NCBI GenBank assembly: GCA_965217095.1
Contig: OZ244235.1
Span: forward strand, 6,448,001-6,512,000
From: CAYNZV01 sp965217095
GTDB lineage: Bacteria > Latescibacterota > UBA2968 > UBA8231
Reading direction: 5' to 3'
Length of the DNA: 64,000 bases
The translations under genes and the position numbers were made by a program. The notes under the pieces are model-generated. The model did no database searches. It saw nothing but the letters and a program-made list of their open reading frames with translations, and was not told the DNA's origin. Each line of letters begins with the position of its first letter. Within the stretch, counting starts at the first letter, position 1. Of this stretch, positions 32,580-40,864 are shown piece by piece.

Positions 32580-33212
32580 ATGACAGATTCCATAATTCCG
32601 CTGTTTCCGCTCTCCATCGTCGTCTTTCCCGAGCAGGCGGTTCCGCTGCACATTTTCGAGGAACGGTACAAGGAGATGATAGCCGCTTGCCGTGGCGCAG
32701 AGATCGGGGGCGAAACAAGCCCGTTTGGCATATCCCTTCAAGGTGGAGAAACCGTGCATCAAGTCGGATGCACGGTTTTGCTTCATCAGGTTCTACGCGA
32801 GTATGAGGATGGTCGGCTCGACATCATCGGCATAGGATCCCGGCGTTACCGATGTCTCGAGGTTTTTGAGGACAAACCTTACTTCACGGCTGCCGTCGAA
32901 TACTTCGAAGACGAACCCGAGAAACCTCAGCCTGATCTCTGCGAAAATACCCAGGCGATGTTTATGGAACTGCTGGCTGCGCTGAAGGAGCAGGGCGACA
33001 CGCCGATGGAGGAAGAGCTGCCTCTAGGTTCGTTTCAGCTGGCGACGCGGATCGCACTAACGCCGGAGCAGAGACAAGAGCTGCTGGAGATGACCAGCGA
33101 AAACCAGCGCCTGGAAGCACTGACGGGTCACCTGGAGAATCTGATTCCCGCCGTGCACGAACATCGGGAGAACCTGCGCAAGGTTCGCGCCAACGGGCGG
33201 CCAAATAAATAG
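32580..33212 (+). CDS. LON substrate-binding domain protein
   Basis: 210 residues: IIPLFPLSIVVFPEQAVPLHIFEERYKEM at the start and LLHQVLREYEDGRLDIIGIGSRRY mark the LON N-terminal (PUA-like) domain without the AAA+ or protease parts. Such stand-alone proteins are thought to bind protein or peptide substrates. A helical C-terminus with coiled-coil-like heptads (TPEQRQELLEMTSENQRLEAL) matches the family. Divergent from the HNH gene. Confidence 0.85.
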   Translation: MTDSIIPLFPLSIVVFPEQAVPLHIFEERYKEMIAACRGAEIGGETSPFGISLQGGETVHQVGCTVLLHQVLREYEDGRLDIIGIGSRRYRCLEVFEDKPYFTAAVEYFEDEPEKPQPDLCENTQAMFMELLAALKEQGDTPMEEELPLGSFQLATRIALTPEQRQELLEMTSENQRLEALTGHLENLIPAVHEHRENLRKVRANGRPNK

Positions 33213-33257
33213 CTGACGGGCATCGCCAGCGCCGCCGGCGGAAGGCCCCACGGGGTG

Positions 33258-33932
33258 TTAGGCTTGCTGCTCCACAAAGATGTGACGGGCGACCTCCAAC
33301 CCCAGTGAGCAGTCCCTACCTTCTCCGACCTTGAGCTGCAGCGGCCCTTTGAACGGCTCCTTGCTGTGGACCTCCACGTCGATTCCCAGCTGTAATCCCA
33401 TCTCCTCGATGTAGCGCAGCATCTCAGGATCGCGGTCACTCACCTCGCGAATCACTGCCGCCGAGCCGACGTCGAGATCGGCCAGGGGACGGTAGGCGTT
33501 GGTCCTTATGTCTCCCTGTTTGCTGGGAATCGCCTCGCCATGAGCCCCTACCGTCGGATATCCGAGTGCGGCGTCGATACGGTCCTCGAATTCCTCGGAA
33601 ATGGCGTGTTCTAGCCGGTCGGCCTCGGCGTCCACTTCGTCCCAGCCGTAGCCCAGAGCCTGGTTCAGATAGAGCTCTAACAAGCGGTGGTGACGGATGG
33701 TTTCCAGAGCAACCTTGGCGCCGGAGCTGGTGAGCTCGACCCCCTTGTACGGGGCATGCACCAGCAGTCTCATCTCGGCCAGCTTCTTGATCATGTTGGT
33801 GGCTGAAGCTGGCGCCACGTCCATCTTTTCGGCGATCAACGAGGTAGTTACCGGTCCACCCTCCTGACGCTGACCCAATTTGTAGATCGTGCGCAGGTAG
33901 TCTTCCATGGCCTGGCTGATCATTTCTTCCAC
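33258..33932 (-). CDS. DtxR/MntR-family metal-dependent repressor
   Basis: 224 residues. Winged helix ~8-70 (MEDYLRTIYKLGQ, VAPASATNMIKKLAEMRLLVH), dimerisation/metal domain with HHRLLELYLNQALGYGWDEVDAEADRLEH, then an FeoA/SH3-like end (residues ~145-220). Members repress iron or manganese uptake when metal is bound. The gene starts four bases after the split feoB stop on the same strand, so it is the last gene of the iron-uptake operon and probably autoregulates it. Confidence 0.88.
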   Translation of the reverse strand: MEEMISQAMEDYLRTIYKLGQRQEGGPVTTSLIAEKMDVAPASATNMIKKLAEMRLLVHAPYKGVELTSSGAKVALETIRHHRLLELYLNQALGYGWDEVDAEADRLEHAISEEFEDRIDAALGYPTVGAHGEAIPSKQGDIRTNAYRPLADLDVGSAAVIREVSDRDPEMLRYIEEMGLQLGIDVEVHSKEPFKGPLQLKVGEGRDCSLGLEVARHIFVEQQA

Positions 33933-33936
33933 GGCG

Positions 33937-35364
33937 CTATCCCCATATCAACCTCGCAAGCTGTGCTACCAGGAAACAGAGCACGAAGCCCATTGCCACT
34001 GGCAGCAACGACGCGAATGTAGTCCATTTGGCGCTCTTGGTTTCCTTGTAGATCGTGTAGATCGTTGTCGAACAAGGGTTGTGCACCAGGCTGAACAGCA
34101 TGAGGTTGACCGCCGTCAGCAGCGTCCACCCCCCGGCGCGGAAGATATCGGCGGTAGCTACTTCCGAATCCAGTTCGAACATGACCCCGGCGCCATCACC
34201 GAGACCTGCCAGGCGCGCGCTGAGGACCGTAAGCATGAGGATGGTGGGAATGACGATCTCGTTGGCTGGAATGGCGACGATGTAGGCCAGCAGGATGACG
34301 CCGTTCAACCCGATAAATAGGCCAAACCCATCGGTGTTGTTGATGAAGTGTTCCGCCAGGCTGAGATCGCCCACGTGAATATTGGAGAGCAACCAGATGA
34401 CCGCCCCGGCCGGAATGGCGAATACTACGGCGCGCCACAGAACGATAAGGGTGCGGTCGATCACCGAGGTGTAGATAGTCTGCAGCACTCTGGGGGGCCG
34501 GTACGGAGGCAGCTCGAGACTGAAAGCGGACGCTTCCCCTTTGAGGACCGAGTGGGACAGGCCCCAGGATACCACCAGCGACAGCACGATTCCCAACACC
34601 GCCACAAAAACCACCGCCGCCGCCGATACGAGCCCGGCCAGATGGGCTGGAGCCAGCGCCCCGATAAAGATGGTGGCTACCAGGATCTGCGTCGGCCAGC
34701 GCCCATTGCAGAGGGCAAAGTTATTGGTGATGATGGCGATCAGGCGCTCCCGCGGGCTGTCGATGACCCGGGTCGACACGATGGCTGCGGCATTGCAGCC
34801 GAAACCCATGGTCATGGTCAACGCCTGTTTTCCGTGGGCCCCCGCCCGTTTGAACAGATTATCCAGATTGAAGGCGACCCGTGGCAAATAACCAAAATCC
34901 TCCAGCAGGGTGAACAGCGGGAAAAATATCGCCATGGGTGGCAACATGACGGCGATGACCCAGGCCATGGCCAGGTAGATCCCGTCGATTAGCAGACCAT
35001 CCAGAAACCACGGCAAACCGATCGACTGGGAGCCCGCCTTGAGCAACGGGTGAGTGGTATCAATCAACAGCGTGGCCAGCATCGAAGACGGCACGTTGGC
35101 TCCCTCGATGGTTACCCAGAACACGACAGCGAGCATGAGCAGCATCAGCGGAAATCCGAGCCAGCGGCTGGTAACCAGGCGGTCGATGGTGCGATCCATA
35201 TCGAAGCGCGGGGCCTCATCTCCTCTGGTTACGGCGCGGTCGGCGATGCCGGCCGCATCGGCGTAGATAGATTCCATGAGTGAATCGTGAAAGTTGCGCC
35301 CAGCCTCCCAACGCAAGGTATTGGCGGCGGTGAGCAACTGTTCCGATTGATTCCTGATGTTCAT
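33937..35364 (-). CDS. feoB: Ferrous iron transporter FeoB, membrane part (split gene)
   Basis: 475 residues from ATG 35364. A longer frame upstream is a shadow of the GTPase gene. About eight or nine membrane segments are visible, with the FeoB Gate motifs: YLPRVAF (Gate 1), the GCNAAAI segment, and VHNPCSTT, plus LCNGRWPTQILV. It begins with a soluble stretch matching the region after the G domain of full FeoB. The start overlaps the stop of the GTPase gene by one base (TGATG), so the two polypeptides are made from one message in close to equal amounts. Confidence 0.88.
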   Translation of the reverse strand: MNIRNQSEQLLTAANTLRWEAGRNFHDSLMESIYADAAGIADRAVTRGDEAPRFDMDRTIDRLVTSRWLGFPLMLLMLAVVFWVTIEGANVPSSMLATLLIDTTHPLLKAGSQSIGLPWFLDGLLIDGIYLAMAWVIAVMLPPMAIFFPLFTLLEDFGYLPRVAFNLDNLFKRAGAHGKQALTMTMGFGCNAAAIVSTRVIDSPRERLIAIITNNFALCNGRWPTQILVATIFIGALAPAHLAGLVSAAAVVFVAVLGIVLSLVVSWGLSHSVLKGEASAFSLELPPYRPPRVLQTIYTSVIDRTLIVLWRAVVFAIPAGAVIWLLSNIHVGDLSLAEHFINNTDGFGLFIGLNGVILLAYIVAIPANEIVIPTILMLTVLSARLAGLGDGAGVMFELDSEVATADIFRAGGWTLLTAVNLMLFSLVHNPCSTTIYTIYKETKSAKWTTFASLLPVAMGFVLCFLVAQLARLIWG

Positions 35365-36194
35365 CAGTTCGCCTCCGAGGCAGTGGCAAGTGTATGTTCG
35401 GGGTCCAGGCCGCCATCCTGATTCAGCGATCCCAGGTCGCCGGTGCGCACCGCCTCGACGATACGTCGGTCCCCTTCCAAAAGCCGCAGCGCGACCCAGC
35501 GGGCATTGGGCAGATTCGGAAACGCCGTTTCCACCTGGTTCTCCAGGCGGTCGAGAGCGCTCTTGAGGGCGGCAGGCTCGCTCTTGGTGCGGCGAGGTTT
35601 GCAGACGACGCGACCGGCAGCAACGTCGCTTATTGTCTGCAGTAACAACGGAATCCCCTCGCCGCTGCGGGCGGCGGTAGGCACCACGGGAACCCCCAGG
35701 TCTCGCGCCAGGCGCCGTTCGTCCACGGACACTCCATGGCGTTTCGCCTCGTCGATCAGGTTGAGGCATACCACGGCGCGATCGGTGATCTGCAGCACCT
35801 GCAGCACCAGGTTCAGATTGCGCTCCAAGCGGGTGGAGTCGACAACGACAACGGTGACATCCGGTTGGCCAAAGAGGATGAAATCCCGCGCCACCTCCTC
35901 GTCGGTGCTGGTGGATAGCAACGAATAGGTGCCCGGCAGATCCACGAGTTTGAAACGGGCGTCCTGATAGGCGAACCCGCCCTCGGCGCGGACCACCGTT
36001 TTTCCGGGCCAATTGCCGGTATGCTGGCGCAGGCCGGTGAGGCTGTTGAAGACCGTGCTCTTCCCGGTGTTGGGATTACCCGCCAGCGCCACGACGTAAT
36101 CCCAGTTTTTCATGTTGACGCCCAGCTTGATCAAGTTGCCGGCATTGTGGGCCGGGCAGGCTTCACAAGCGGTGGAAGAAACCTGGTTGCTCAT
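35364..36194 (-). CDS. feoB: FeoB GTPase domain as a separate protein (split gene)
   Basis: 276 residues holding only the soluble G domain and its helical GDI-like part: G1 GNPNTGKST, G2 region RQHTGNWPGKTV, G3 DLPGTYSL, G4 NLID. The first 20 residues have Cys in a CEACPAH motif, a possible metal-binding site. In most bacteria this is fused to the membrane pore. Start and stop overlap the flanking genes (ATGA with the upstream regulator, TGATG with the membrane part), showing a tightly coupled operon. Confidence 0.88.
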   Translation of the reverse strand: MSNQVSSTACEACPAHNAGNLIKLGVNMKNWDYVVALAGNPNTGKSTVFNSLTGLRQHTGNWPGKTVVRAEGGFAYQDARFKLVDLPGTYSLLSTSTDEEVARDFILFGQPDVTVVVVDSTRLERNLNLVLQVLQITDRAVVCLNLIDEAKRHGVSVDERRLARDLGVPVVPTAARSGEGIPLLLQTISDVAAGRVVCKPRRTKSEPAALKSALDRLENQVETAFPNLPNARWVALRLLEGDRRIVEAVRTGDLGSLNQDGGLDPEHTLATASEAN

Positions 36195-37225
36195 GTTGCG
36201 CTCTCCATGTTGAGGGCTATCTGTACATTTTCAGCCTGCTCTTTGCGCAGGGCGATAGCAGCCCCGCGAATTCGATAGGCGGTGGGATCCCCCGTTGGGC
36301 TCCTCATTTCCACCTCGATCACCGTTCCCGGAACGATACCCAGATCCATGAGACGGCGGCGCTCCAGGCCGCGACAGGCCGGCGAGATACGCACCACCTG
36401 ACCTCGCTCTCGCACCCCGAGACCGGCCAGGGTTTCGAATGGACCTTCCATCTCTTCTTCCTCCGGCAAGGCGGCGACGAAGATGTTGGCGGCGTCAACA
36501 CGGGTAAGCTTACGTAGTTGCCCGTCGGCGAGCAGCTCCACCGTTTCCGGGGACACTCGGTTTATCTCCACCCGCATGCCCAAATGCAGGCCGGATTCGA
36601 CGATACGACTGAATACATCCCCGGGTTCGTCTTCGATGTGGACGATGGTGGCCACCTGGCCCTCAGCTAGGGAAGCGACAGGTTGTCCCCCCTTTGGCGC
36701 AATCTCTCCCGTCGCGGTGGGAATCGGATCGCCATGGGGATCGTAGACCGGAAATCCCATCAGCTCATCGAGCTCGTCCGCCTCGGTAGCCGAGATGCTA
36801 TGCTCGCGATCTTCCGCCTCTCGGTGCCACGAATCGGCGGCGAGGCCGGTCTCTTCGGCCAGGTAATGCTCCCAGAGCCGATGGACGCGAATGATACGCA
36901 ACGCGCCGGCCTTGCCTTCGGAGGTGAGATGGCGTTCACCGCTGCTATCGGACTGCAACAGCTTCAGGCTTTCCAGCCGTCCCAGAAGTTCGGCGGCTCG
37001 ATTCTGGCCGCTACCGAGAGCTCCGGACAGGCTCTCCACGGTGGCAGTGCGCTTGAGGTATTCGTATTGGAAAAAATGTTTCAGCGCGTCCTCGATCATC
37101 ACCCGCTCGCCCAACTGGTGCAGCTGTTTCCAGCGCCAAAACAGGCCGCGGGAGGGCCAGAATAGCACCGCGAGGACGCCGGCGATCAGTCCGGCCACGG
37201 CTAACGCTGTCTGAGGTTCGGTCAT
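36191..37225 (-). CDS. Membrane-anchored DtxR-like regulator with FeoA domains
   Basis: 344 residues. One membrane segment at ~8-26 (ALAVAGLIAGVLAVLFW), then a DtxR-like winged helix (~45-110) and metal/dimer domain (HRLWEHYLAEETG, DREHSISATEADELDELMG), then two FeoA-like SH3 modules (~175-255 and ~262-340: FETLAGLGVRERGQVVRIS, LERRRLMDLGIVPGTVIEVE). A membrane-tethered iron-dependent regulator fused to FeoA would link pore function and transcription. First gene of the operon; a palindromic operator lies upstream. Confidence 0.8.
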   Translation of the reverse strand: MTEPQTALAVAGLIAGVLAVLFWPSRGLFWRWKQLHQLGERVMIEDALKHFFQYEYLKRTATVESLSGALGSGQNRAAELLGRLESLKLLQSDSSGERHLTSEGKAGALRIIRVHRLWEHYLAEETGLAADSWHREAEDREHSISATEADELDELMGFPVYDPHGDPIPTATGEIAPKGGQPVASLAEGQVATIVHIEDEPGDVFSRIVESGLHLGMRVEINRVSPETVELLADGQLRKLTRVDAANIFVAALPEEEEMEGPFETLAGLGVRERGQVVRISPACRGLERRRLMDLGIVPGTVIEVEMRSPTGDPTAYRIRGAAIALRKEQAENVQIALNMESAT

Positions 37226-37313
37226 AACGTTTCCTTCACAATTAGATGTACATGCCAGCCAGGCTCCGTCGCAGCGGGCGGCCTGGGCTCTATTATGCTC
37301 TGAAAAAATATTA

Positions 37314-37329
37314 TTTAGTCGCGTCTAAA
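37314..37329 (-). promoter_or_regulatory. Candidate DtxR-type operator of the feo operon
   Basis: TTTAGTCGCGTCTAAA pairs at 14 of 16 positions. The TTTAG...CTAAA half sites resemble DtxR/MntR-family boxes. It lies 88 bases before the feo operon start, in the gap shared with the arsR gene. Confidence 0.5.
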
Positions 37330-37367
37330 GATAGCGTGATCTACCCATCTGTCAACGGCGAAAACAG

Positions 37368-37416
37368 TTGATTCTCGCTGGTCTTATCATATATTCAATT
37401 GAACAGTTCTTCAGAT
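37368..37416 (+). promoter_or_regulatory. Candidate arsR-zntA promoter with overlapping operator
   Basis: TTGATT, 16-base spacer, TATATT (37390-37395). An imperfect inverted repeat TTGAAC-AGTT-CTTCAG (arms within 37397-37404 and 37409-37416) lies at the expected start point and resembles SmtB/CadC-type sites. Metal-free ArsR bound there would block transcription. Confidence 0.45.
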
Positions 37417-37448
37417 GTTTGGATTTTCAGTGTGTGCGGAGGAGATGA

Positions 37449-37817
37449 ATGACTGAGTTGGTGCGAGAGGAGGATCTCTGCGACGACCACCATATCGTCG
37501 ATCGAGAGCGGGTTCTGCAGGTCGCGCGGGGGATGCCCGATAACGGCAACCTGACAAGGCTGTCAGAGACCTTCAAGGTGCTCAGCCACCCCACCCGGCT
37601 GAAGATCATCCACGCCCTGTCCGAAGCCGAGCTTTGTGTCTGCGACCTGGCCGCTTTGCTGGGCAGCACCGAGTCGGCGGTAAGCCACCAGTTGCGCCTG
37701 CTGCGTGGGATGCGACTGGTGAAATACCGCCGCGACGGCAAACTCGCCTATTATTCTCTCGACGATCAGCACGTACATCAACTGTTCGCCGCAGGCCTCG
37801 AACACATGGAAGAGTAA
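37449..37817 (+). CDS. ArsR/SmtB-family metal-responsive repressor
   Basis: 122 residues with a winged helix (ETFKVLSHPTRLKIIHAL, STESAVSHQLRLLRGMRLV), the ELCVCDL metal-site motif of CadC/SmtB proteins, and C-terminal DQHVHQLFAAGLEHMEE, the alpha-5 zinc site. It likely releases DNA on binding Zn, Cd or Pb and controls the ATPase nine bases downstream. GGAGG lies before the ATG. Confidence 0.9.
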   Translation: MTELVREEDLCDDHHIVDRERVLQVARGMPDNGNLTRLSETFKVLSHPTRLKIIHALSEAELCVCDLAALLGSTESAVSHQLRLLRGMRLVKYRRDGKLAYYSLDDQHVHQLFAAGLEHMEE

Positions 37818-37825
37818 GGTGTCGC

Positions 37826-39742
37826 ATGTCCGACGATTGTTGCCACGAAGAGAGCTGCTGTAACGAAGATAGCGGGGCGAAGAAGCGCACCCTGATCTCA
37901 GGGGTGTTGATCCTCGCCGCTCTTGCTTGGAAGCTGCTGTGGCCCGAAACCTATCACGGTACTCTGTGGCAAGGGCACCTTGGGGTGTCTGACGGTTTGC
38001 TGGTAGCTGCTTCTTTCGTCGGCGGATACAATTTCTTCCCCTACGCCTTGCGCGCTGTGCGACGGTTTTCCCTCGATATGGACTTCCTGATGACCGCTGC
38101 TATCGTCGGAGCCATCGCCATCGGCGAATACGCCGAGGCAGCGGCCATCGCCTTCCTCTTTTCCTGCGCCGAGCTCCTGGAGGCGTATGCGGTCGATCGG
38201 GCGCGGAACTCCTTGAACGAGCTGATGGAGCTGGCGCCGGAAACCGCCACCGTGCGCCGCGACGGACGCGAGATCACGCTGCCGGCGGCCGCGGTCGTTG
38301 TGGGAGACACGGTGTTGATTCGGCCCGGCGAACGTGTGGCCGTGGATGGTAAGGTCGCTGCCGGCGACTCGACCATCGATCAGTCGACCATCACCGGAGA
38401 ATCGATGCCGGCCAACAAAAGCGCAGGTGACGAGGTATTTGCGGGTACCATGAACCACGAAGGGTACCTGGAAGTGGAAGCGAGCCACCTGGCTTCGCAG
38501 AGCATCCTCAGCCGCATCATCAAAATGGTGGAAGAGGCGGAGGAACGCCGCGCCCCCATCGAACAGTTTGTTCGACGTTTTGCCCGCTTTTACACGCCGG
38601 CGGTGACTCTGCTGGCGCTGGCGGTGATGCTGGTACCGCCCTTGCTCATGGATGCCTCCTTCAATGAATGGTTCGTTCGCGGGTTGACCTTGCTGGTAAT
38701 CGCCTGTCCATGCGCCCTGGTCATCTCGACTCCGGTGGCGGTGGTGAGCGGCATAACCAGTGCCGCCCGCAACGGAGTCCTTATCAAAGGGGGCAATCAC
38801 CTCGAGGCGTTGGGCAACGTGCGGGCCGTCGCTTTCGACAAAACCGGAACCCTGACGTTTGGCCGACCCGAAGTCACTGACATCGTGCGTTTCAACGGTT
38901 ATTCCGAAGACGAGATCCTGACCGTGGCCGCCGCTCTCGAGCAACGCTCCGGTCATCCGATCGCGGGCGCCATTCGACGCCGGGCGGAGGGCCTTGAGGT
39001 TCCCGAGGTAGAGCAGTTCGAGTCACTGACCGGGCAGGGCGTGCGAGCGCGGATCGGCGAAACGGTGTATAAGGTGGGCAAACCCGGGCTGTTCGAGAAC
39101 GGCGCCCACCCGAGCATCGGTGAGATCCAGAGCTCCGGCCAGACTGCCGTGCTGGTGGGAACAGAGTCGGAGCTGCTGGGTGCGGTCACCGTGGCAGACA
39201 CGGTGCGGGACAACGCGGCAGCCGCCGTAGCGGCGCTGCGCGAGCAAGGCATCGAGAAGGTGGTCATGCTGACCGGCGACAGCGAAGAGACGGCGCGAAC
39301 CATCGCCGGTCGGCTGGGCGTCGACGAGTGGCGGGCGGAGCTATTGCCCGAGGACAAAATGGCTGCCGTCGAAGAGCTCAAACAACAGTACGGTCAGATT
39401 GCGATGATCGGCGACGGGGTAAACGACGCGCCAGCCCTGGCGACGTCGACGGTCGGAATCGCCATGGGTGCCGCCGGCTCTGACACAGCGTTGGAAACGG
39501 CGGACGTGGCGCTCATGTCCGACGATCTCTCTAAGCTGCCCTACCTGTTCGAACTCTCCCGCGCCTCCCGCCGGGTCATTCGGCAGAACGTATGGGCTTC
39601 CATCCTGCTAAAAATCTCGCTGGCGGTGGGGGTTTTTCCCGGACTGGTGACTTTGATCGTGGCCGTACTGGTAGGGGATATGGGCACATCGCTCGGCGTG
39701 ACCGGCAACGCCCTGCGCCTGGCGCGCATCAAACCGAACTGA
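37826..39742 (+). CDS. zntA: Zn/Cd/Pb-exporting P1B-type ATPase
   Basis: 638 residues from ATG 37826 (the frame extends back into arsR). The usual HMA domain is replaced by a short Cys/His-rich tail (DDCCHEESCCNED). P-type motifs: TITGESMP, membrane CPC in VIACPCALVIST, DKTGTLT phosphorylation site, SGHPIAGA and GDGVNDAPAL. The CPC plus a Lys-containing last helix is typical of group IB-2 zinc/cadmium/lead exporters. Inner membrane; detoxifies cytoplasm. In operon with the ArsR repressor. Confidence 0.92.
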   Translation: MSDDCCHEESCCNEDSGAKKRTLISGVLILAALAWKLLWPETYHGTLWQGHLGVSDGLLVAASFVGGYNFFPYALRAVRRFSLDMDFLMTAAIVGAIAIGEYAEAAAIAFLFSCAELLEAYAVDRARNSLNELMELAPETATVRRDGREITLPAAAVVVGDTVLIRPGERVAVDGKVAAGDSTIDQSTITGESMPANKSAGDEVFAGTMNHEGYLEVEASHLASQSILSRIIKMVEEAEERRAPIEQFVRRFARFYTPAVTLLALAVMLVPPLLMDASFNEWFVRGLTLLVIACPCALVISTPVAVVSGITSAARNGVLIKGGNHLEALGNVRAVAFDKTGTLTFGRPEVTDIVRFNGYSEDEILTVAAALEQRSGHPIAGAIRRRAEGLEVPEVEQFESLTGQGVRARIGETVYKVGKPGLFENGAHPSIGEIQSSGQTAVLVGTESELLGAVTVADTVRDNAAAAVAALREQGIEKVVMLTGDSEETARTIAGRLGVDEWRAELLPEDKMAAVEELKQQYGQIAMIGDGVNDAPALATSTVGIAMGAAGSDTALETADVALMSDDLSKLPYLFELSRASRRVIRQNVWASILLKISLAVGVFPGLVTLIVAVLVGDMGTSLGVTGNALRLARIKPN

Positions 39743-39956
39743 TCGCCGTGCGGTCTCGAGGATGGAGGCGGAAGCGATGAGCGTGATCACGCCGCGGCTA
39801 CTTGGACCATGCTTCAACAGGGACGCCTGAGTACATGGGTATAGTAGTGCGTCATGAATTGCTGTACCCTGTGTACATCTACAATAAGTACAGGAAGAAT
39901 TGAACACCGAATGGCCTGTAGTCCGCGCAGTCCGACTAGCTGGAAGTCACCTTTTT

Positions 39957-40131
39957 GCGGGACCGTTCCTGCAACTGATAAAGCGAGCGGGCTTCTTCCG
40001 CGTAAAACGGTACCGGAAATTCGGTCATGGTGAACCGGGCTACGCCCGGATGCTTGCCGCGCACGAGAACGGCGTTTTGCTCGATGATCGGCGTGACTCC
40101 CGTAAGCAGCGGAACTGCGTCGGCGGCGCGA
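39957..40131 (-). pseudogene. Duplicated 3' end of a PhyH gene (direct-repeat copy A)
   Basis: 175 bases nearly identical to 40883-41057, which codes for the end of the PhyH protein at 40865-41713. The copy has no upstream part of the gene, so it is a truncated duplicate. With copy B it brackets the HigB/HigA module at 40232-40842. Confidence 0.8.
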
Positions 40132-40205
40132 GGTTGGTCTTATTTCCGAGAAGCTCGTGGCCAACGCCCTCTTTGAGTCTCAAACCCGTAAGCTACTTGC
40201 CTCAC

Positions 40206-40223
40206 ATTAACAAATATGTTAAT
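40206..40223 (+). promoter_or_regulatory. Operator palindrome of the toxin-antitoxin operon
   Basis: Perfect inverted repeat ATTAACA-AATA-TGTTAAT nine bases before the toxin ATG, the expected autoregulation site for an antitoxin. Confidence 0.55.
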
Positions 40224-40231
40224 ATTTTGTG

Positions 40232-40555
40232 ATGGATTGGTCGATAGTCTACCACAGCGCGAAAGTGCAACGGACAATCGACCACTGGCCGATCGGCATT
40301 CGGGCCGTGTACGCACGAATTACCGAACGTATGATGCTGTTCGGTCCTAATCTGGGGATGCCCTTTACCCGCTCGCTGGGAAACGGGCTTTTCGAAATTC
40401 GCGCTAAAGGTAGAGAAGGTATTGGAAGAGCTTTCTTCTGTACGATAGTCGGCGACGAGATCGTTATTCTGCACGCCTTTATCAAGAAGAGTGATAGAAC
40501 ACCGCGAAACGAGCTGGAAATGGCCCGTACGCGTCTGAAGGAGATAGGGCGATGA
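40232..40555 (+). CDS. HigB/RelE-like toxin (phage Gp49 family)
   Basis: 107 residues from ATG 40232 (a GTG three bases earlier is also possible). Matches the Gp49-like/HigB fold: YHSAKVQRTIDHWPIGIRAVYARITERM, LGNGLFEIRAKGREGIGRAFF and the C-terminal HAFIKKSDRTPRNELEMA. Such toxins are ribosome-dependent mRNA interferases. The stop overlaps the antitoxin start (ATGA). It looks intact. Confidence 0.85.
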   Translation: MDWSIVYHSAKVQRTIDHWPIGIRAVYARITERMMLFGPNLGMPFTRSLGNGLFEIRAKGREGIGRAFFCTIVGDEIVILHAFIKKSDRTPRNELEMARTRLKEIGR

Positions 40556-40842
40556 AGACACATAGAGAAATGGTGGAGGGATGGAAGGAAGATCCAGCGT
40601 TTCGTCGGGAATACGACGTTCTGGAGGAAGAATTCTCTCTGTTTGACGAGCTGCTCAAAGCCCGGAAAGCTGCAGGTCTAACGCAGGAAGAAGTCGCTCA
40701 ACGCATGGGCACCAAGGTTCCTGCCGTAGCACGTCTGGAAGCGGGAGGGGGCAGCAAGAAACACTCTCCATCCGTTAAGACCTTGCGCAAATACGCGGAT
40801 GCTGTTGGATGCGAGTTGGAAATCAAGCTGGTATCTCGTTGA
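40552..40842 (+). CDS. HigA-type antitoxin (XRE helix-turn-helix)
   Basis: 96 residues; the HTH is AAGLTQEEVAQRMGTKVPAVARLE, followed by KTLRKYADAVGCELEIKLV. It neutralises the preceding toxin and probably binds the palindrome at 40206-40223. The toxin-first order is that of higBA modules. Confidence 0.88.
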   Translation: MKTHREMVEGWKEDPAFRREYDVLEEEFSLFDELLKARKAAGLTQEEVAQRMGTKVPAVARLEAGGGSKKHSPSVKTLRKYADAVGCELEIKLVSR

Positions 40843-40864
40843 AACGAGACCGGAGAGGCCTCGA

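Noticed and set aside
35365..36012. N-terminal extension of the FeoB membrane gene
   Set aside because: It reads Arg/Gly-rich nonsense opposite in frame to the GTPase gene, whose G motifs are intact; the real start is ATG 35364.
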